In this document: one piece after another, positions 56,725 through 58,586 of the stretch | Layout: every line of letters starts with the position of its first letter | How positions within the stretch are numbered: the stretch's first letter is position 1 | Assembly: GCA_003246755.1 (NCBI GenBank) | Contig: QKDC01000071.1 | Location: 1-58,586, forward strand | DNA length: 58,586 bases | Direction of reading: 5' to 3' | Source of the DNA: Gemmatimonadota bacterium | Lineage (GTDB): Bacteria > Gemmatimonadota > Gemmatimonadetes > Gemmatimonadales > GWC2-71-9 | The notes under the pieces: generated by a model | Databases searched by the model: none | The model's input: the letters and a program-made list of their open reading frames with translations, nothing else | Told to the model about the DNA's origin: nothing | Position numbers and translations under genes: made by a program

Positions 56725-56864
56725 GGGTCCTAAGTGCTGGTGCACATTGGGTTGCCTGCGGCCCAAGACCCATCGACGGTGTGCAGGATTCCTACGACAC
56801 TTGCGGAAGCATGAGACAATGCTAATGTTGCGCTTGAACACCGCTGCGCTGTCAGGAGGGGCGT

Positions 56865-57548
56865 ATGACTGTTCGTCCTCTTACCCAAACGCTAGCTCTT
56901 GGGCTTTTCATCGCTTCGACCCCTGGGACAGCCCAAGGCCAATCGGTCGTTATGGTAGGTCAGACCGGCAGAAACATCAACTGCATTCCGTTTGGTTGCC
57001 CGGCGCCTTTTAATGACATAACCGGCTATCAGCAAGTTTTCGCGAGCACGCTTTTCCCCGGGCGGACGGCGATAACGCAACTGAGCTTTTTCTCCCCTGC
57101 AACGATGTTCTCCGGCGGGTTCTGGTCCTTTTCTCTCGCGTATACCAATCTGGCAGTGGGTGCCCTGTCGCCCAACCTTGGGAGTAACCCCAGCTCGTCT
57201 TTGTCGCCGTTCTGGTCAGGTGCTCTAGGATCCACATTGGTGTTTGTGGGAACTCCGTTTTTCTATGACCCGTCTCTGGGGAACCTACTTCTCGACATAG
57301 TTATTACTGCTTGGGAGCCGCCCCCTGGTGGTGCCTCCTGGATCTGGAACGACATCAGGACAAGCTGCAGTCGCGCATGGAATTCTCAGTATTCTGGAAG
57401 CACGAATAACCAAGCCGATGGATCATGTCTCGTCACGCAGATCCACCATACTGTTACTCCTGAGCCCGACACGGTAGTGCTTCTCGTCACGGCACTCGGC
57501 GTGCTCTTCGTTGCCGGAACTGTCCGCCGCCGCAGCAAGTTACGCTGA
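56865..57548 (+). CDS. PEP-CTERM sorted exported protein
   Basis: 227 residues; ATG follows AGGAGGGG. An N-terminal signal peptide (TVRPLTQTLALGLFIASTPG, cleaved near AQGQS) is matched by a C-terminal sorting tail: TPEPDTVVLLVTALGVLFVA then GTVRRRSK, i.e. PEP motif, hydrophobic helix and basic cluster. The middle is rich in Ser, Gly, Phe and Thr, with paired Cys (CIPFGC, and Cys in TSCSRAW and GSCLV), like many PEP-CTERM surface or exopolysaccharide-linked proteins. Exosortase EpsH would process it; that gene is not in this window. Base use is less GC-rich than in the upstream operon. Confidence 0.85.
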   Translation: MTVRPLTQTLALGLFIASTPGTAQGQSVVMVGQTGRNINCIPFGCPAPFNDITGYQQVFASTLFPGRTAITQLSFFSPATMFSGGFWSFSLAYTNLAVGALSPNLGSNPSSSLSPFWSGALGSTLVFVGTPFFYDPSLGNLLLDIVITAWEPPPGGASWIWNDIRTSCSRAWNSQYSGSTNNQADGSCLVTQIHHTVTPEPDTVVLLVTALGVLFVAGTVRRRSKLR

Positions 57549-57575
57549 GGGGATGGCCTGCCCGCCGAAAGGAGG

Positions 57576-57630
57576 ACCGGTAGCACCAGCGGTTGCAGAT
57601 CTCATCGTGAACGCCTCCATCTGAGAAGCC
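57576..57630 (+). repeat. 54-bp imperfect direct repeat, copy B
   Basis: Second copy of the repeat at 56671-56724, one base longer, starting 28 bp after the PEP-CTERM gene stop. Confidence 0.65.
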
Positions 57631-57631
57631 A

Positions 57632-57650
57632 CTGCATCCCACCGATGCAG
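57632..57650 (+). other. Stem-loop after repeat copy B
   Basis: CTGCATC (57632-57638), loop ccacc, GATGCAG (57644-57650), a perfect 7-bp stem directly after the repeat. Followed by a second hairpin, TCCTCC (57679-57684) and GGAGGA (57690-57695), within a C-run. Together they could terminate transcription or form part of the repeat element. Confidence 0.45.
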
Positions 57651-57824
57651 CCGCTTGTTGGCCCGGGGGATCCAGTTCTCCTCCCCCCCCGGAGGACCGC
57701 TAATCCCTCTTCCAACCTATGACAACTACGCCTCACTGTCCCTAGCGGTGACCCAACCGAACCGGCCGCTTGACGCTCCCTTGATGGCTCTCACGCATGG
57801 TGACTCCAGACACAGGAGTCCAAC

Positions 57825-58289
57825 ATGCCCCGCTTCCCGCGTATCGTCAGCCTCGCCGTCCTGCTCCTCATGCTGCCGACCCTTACCGGGTGCAGCAACT
57901 GGCGAACGGTGAACCAACCCGTGCCTGAAGTAGTCAATGCTCATCCCCGCACGCCGCTCCGGGTTCGACTCGTCGATGGCACACGATTCGACGCAGACTC
58001 CGGTACAGTAAAGTCCGACAGTCTTGTCGTTTGGATTCCCCCAAGTCCCCGTTTTGTGAGAGACCCGACTACCGGGGACAACGTGTTGCAAGAGTCACAG
58101 GTTCAGAGCATCCCAATGCTGAATGTCTCTGCTATTCAAGTGGGGAGCCCTGGTGCCAAGTCCAAGACGGCGGAGGCAATCGGGGCTGTGGTGACAGGAG
58201 CTCTCGCAATTGTCGTGGTGATCCTCACGGTGAACAGGGAGAAAGTCGAGAAAGGGCGTGGCGGAGGTTGTTACTCTTTGCGGCGGTGA
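57825..58289 (+). CDS. Small lipoprotein with C-terminal membrane helix
   Basis: 154 residues; ATG follows AGGAG at 7-nt spacing. The signal ends in a clear lipobox (LPTLTGC, Cys about residue 23). The middle is a small beta-rich domain (LRVRLVDGTRFDADSGTVKSDSLVVWI, read in parts) and a hydrophobic helix near the end (AIGAVVTGALAIVVVILTV) precedes a basic Gly/Arg-rich tail. Not recognised. It may be a local outer-membrane or inner-membrane lipoprotein of the accessory region. Confidence 0.6.
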   Translation: MPRFPRIVSLAVLLLMLPTLTGCSNWRTVNQPVPEVVNAHPRTPLRVRLVDGTRFDADSGTVKSDSLVVWIPPSPRFVRDPTTGDNVLQESQVQSIPMLNVSAIQVGSPGAKSKTAEAIGAVVTGALAIVVVILTVNREKVEKGRGGGCYSLRR

Positions 58290-58586
58290 ATGGATGTTTG
58301 GATGCCGCTGAGTGGGCCTCAAGCCCTGTCCACACATGTCCTTTGACCGTGAGTAGTCGCTCAGTGGTCCTCACCACTTCCTGTTGATGATTCGTTAATG
58401 CCATCGCAGTAGACTCCTGTCATATGGTCTGCAACCGTCGAACTAACCTGCCAGGATACCCGCCAGAGGACCGAGGATGAACCAGGATCGTTCGTAGTCT
58501 AGGATCAGATCTCCAAGGTTCTGGTACGTGTTACTTCGTCCGGTCGATTGTCATTCGGTAAGGGGGGTTCCCAGAGAGGGAAGGGA
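58290..58586. other. Terminal 297 bp, no gene seen
   Basis: No ORF with a start, ribosome binding site or recognisable product. Two short similar stretches (cgctgagtgggcctca near 58306 and cgctcagtggtcctca near 58358) are the only pattern noticed. Possibly the edge of the next gene or element. Confidence 0.5.

Larger units (their letters stand above)
56559..56864. other. Intergenic region downstream of tRNA, no gene seen
   Basis: 306 bp that contain the second tRNA-end copy, the first copy of the 54-bp repeat (56671-56724) and a stem-loop TTGGGTT/GGCCCAA (56747-56753 and 56760-56766). No convincing ORF. Sequence texture differs from upstream: coding density drops sharply here. Confidence 0.6.

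Noticed and set aside
56671-57660. Integron attC sites
   Set aside because: The repeats fold weakly and one ends near cagccgcttgttggcc, which resembles an attC right end, but neither copy has matching RYYYAAC and GTTRRRY core sites, and no integron integrase is visible. Kept as an unexplained repeat.

Overview
This looks like a chromosomal segment of a high-GC, Gram-negative-type bacterium. The best guess is Gemmatimonadota or a close relative. This is inferred from lineage-typical features: TolB-propeller Ser/Thr kinases, a BNR/sortilin-like secreted protein, a BlaI/M56 pair, a DUF2723 protein, a DUF4175-like/TPR/'AsnB-like' cluster, outer-membrane efflux parts, and very dense GTGA/ATGA start-stop overlaps. 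No rRNA or marker phylogeny is present to prove it. Genes fill almost all of the first 56.4 kb.

Layout. (1) 1-6118 (+): a translationally coupled cluster of a 5'-truncated coiled-coil protein, a secreted TPR protein, a Tat-type 'asparagine synthetase B-like' protein and an unusual JAMM-DinG helicase fusion. (2) 6241-7550 (+): a TonB-like anchored proline-rich protein and an unassigned protein. (3) 7605-9167 (-): gltX behind a tRNA-Ser(GCU). (4) 9221-16331 (+): a TetR-controlled tripartite ABC efflux operon (TolC, HlyD, two ATPases, two permeases), with a near-leaderless promoter overlapped by a palindromic operator. It is followed by an SLC13/ArsB-type transporter. (5) 18077-26830: accessory and signalling genes: an HExxH lipoprotein, a large BNR-repeat protein flanked by two copies of a kinase 3' tail, a TolB-type kinase with a membrane partner, an NTF2-like lipoprotein, a tRNA-Ser(UGA) and a small membrane protein. 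(6) 26948-28621 (+): a BlaI/M56 sensor pair with its own promoter-operator.

(7) 42365 down to 28636 (-): a long housekeeping run of ten genes: BON-like anchor, valS, Ig-like lipoprotein, selA, HAD phosphatase, purN, purH, DUF2723, HExxH protein and a polytopic membrane kinase. (8) 42481-56435 (+): a tiny membrane protein coupled to thrS; a frameshifted thiolase; bioY, a CPBP protease, 3-hydroxyacyl-CoA dehydrogenase, a leucine-type dehydrogenase, rpiB, glyA, two small conserved proteins, nnrE-D, thiL, plsC, eno and an FtsB/DivIC-like gene. (9) 56443-58586: a tRNA(CAU) with a clear promoter, whose 3' end is duplicated 66 bp downstream like an attachment-site scar. It is followed by sparse, different-looking DNA with a PEP-CTERM protein, a lipoprotein and a 54-bp imperfect repeat present twice.

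The most interesting items are the JAMM-DinG fusion, the tRNA 3'-end duplication with the accessory tail, the repeat pair around the PEP-CTERM gene, the duplicated kinase tail around the BNR gene, the BlaI/M56 system with a plug-like C-terminus, the frameshifted thiolase, and the 35-residue membrane ORF overlapping thrS. No CRISPR array, transposase, phage gene or recognisable defence island was seen.
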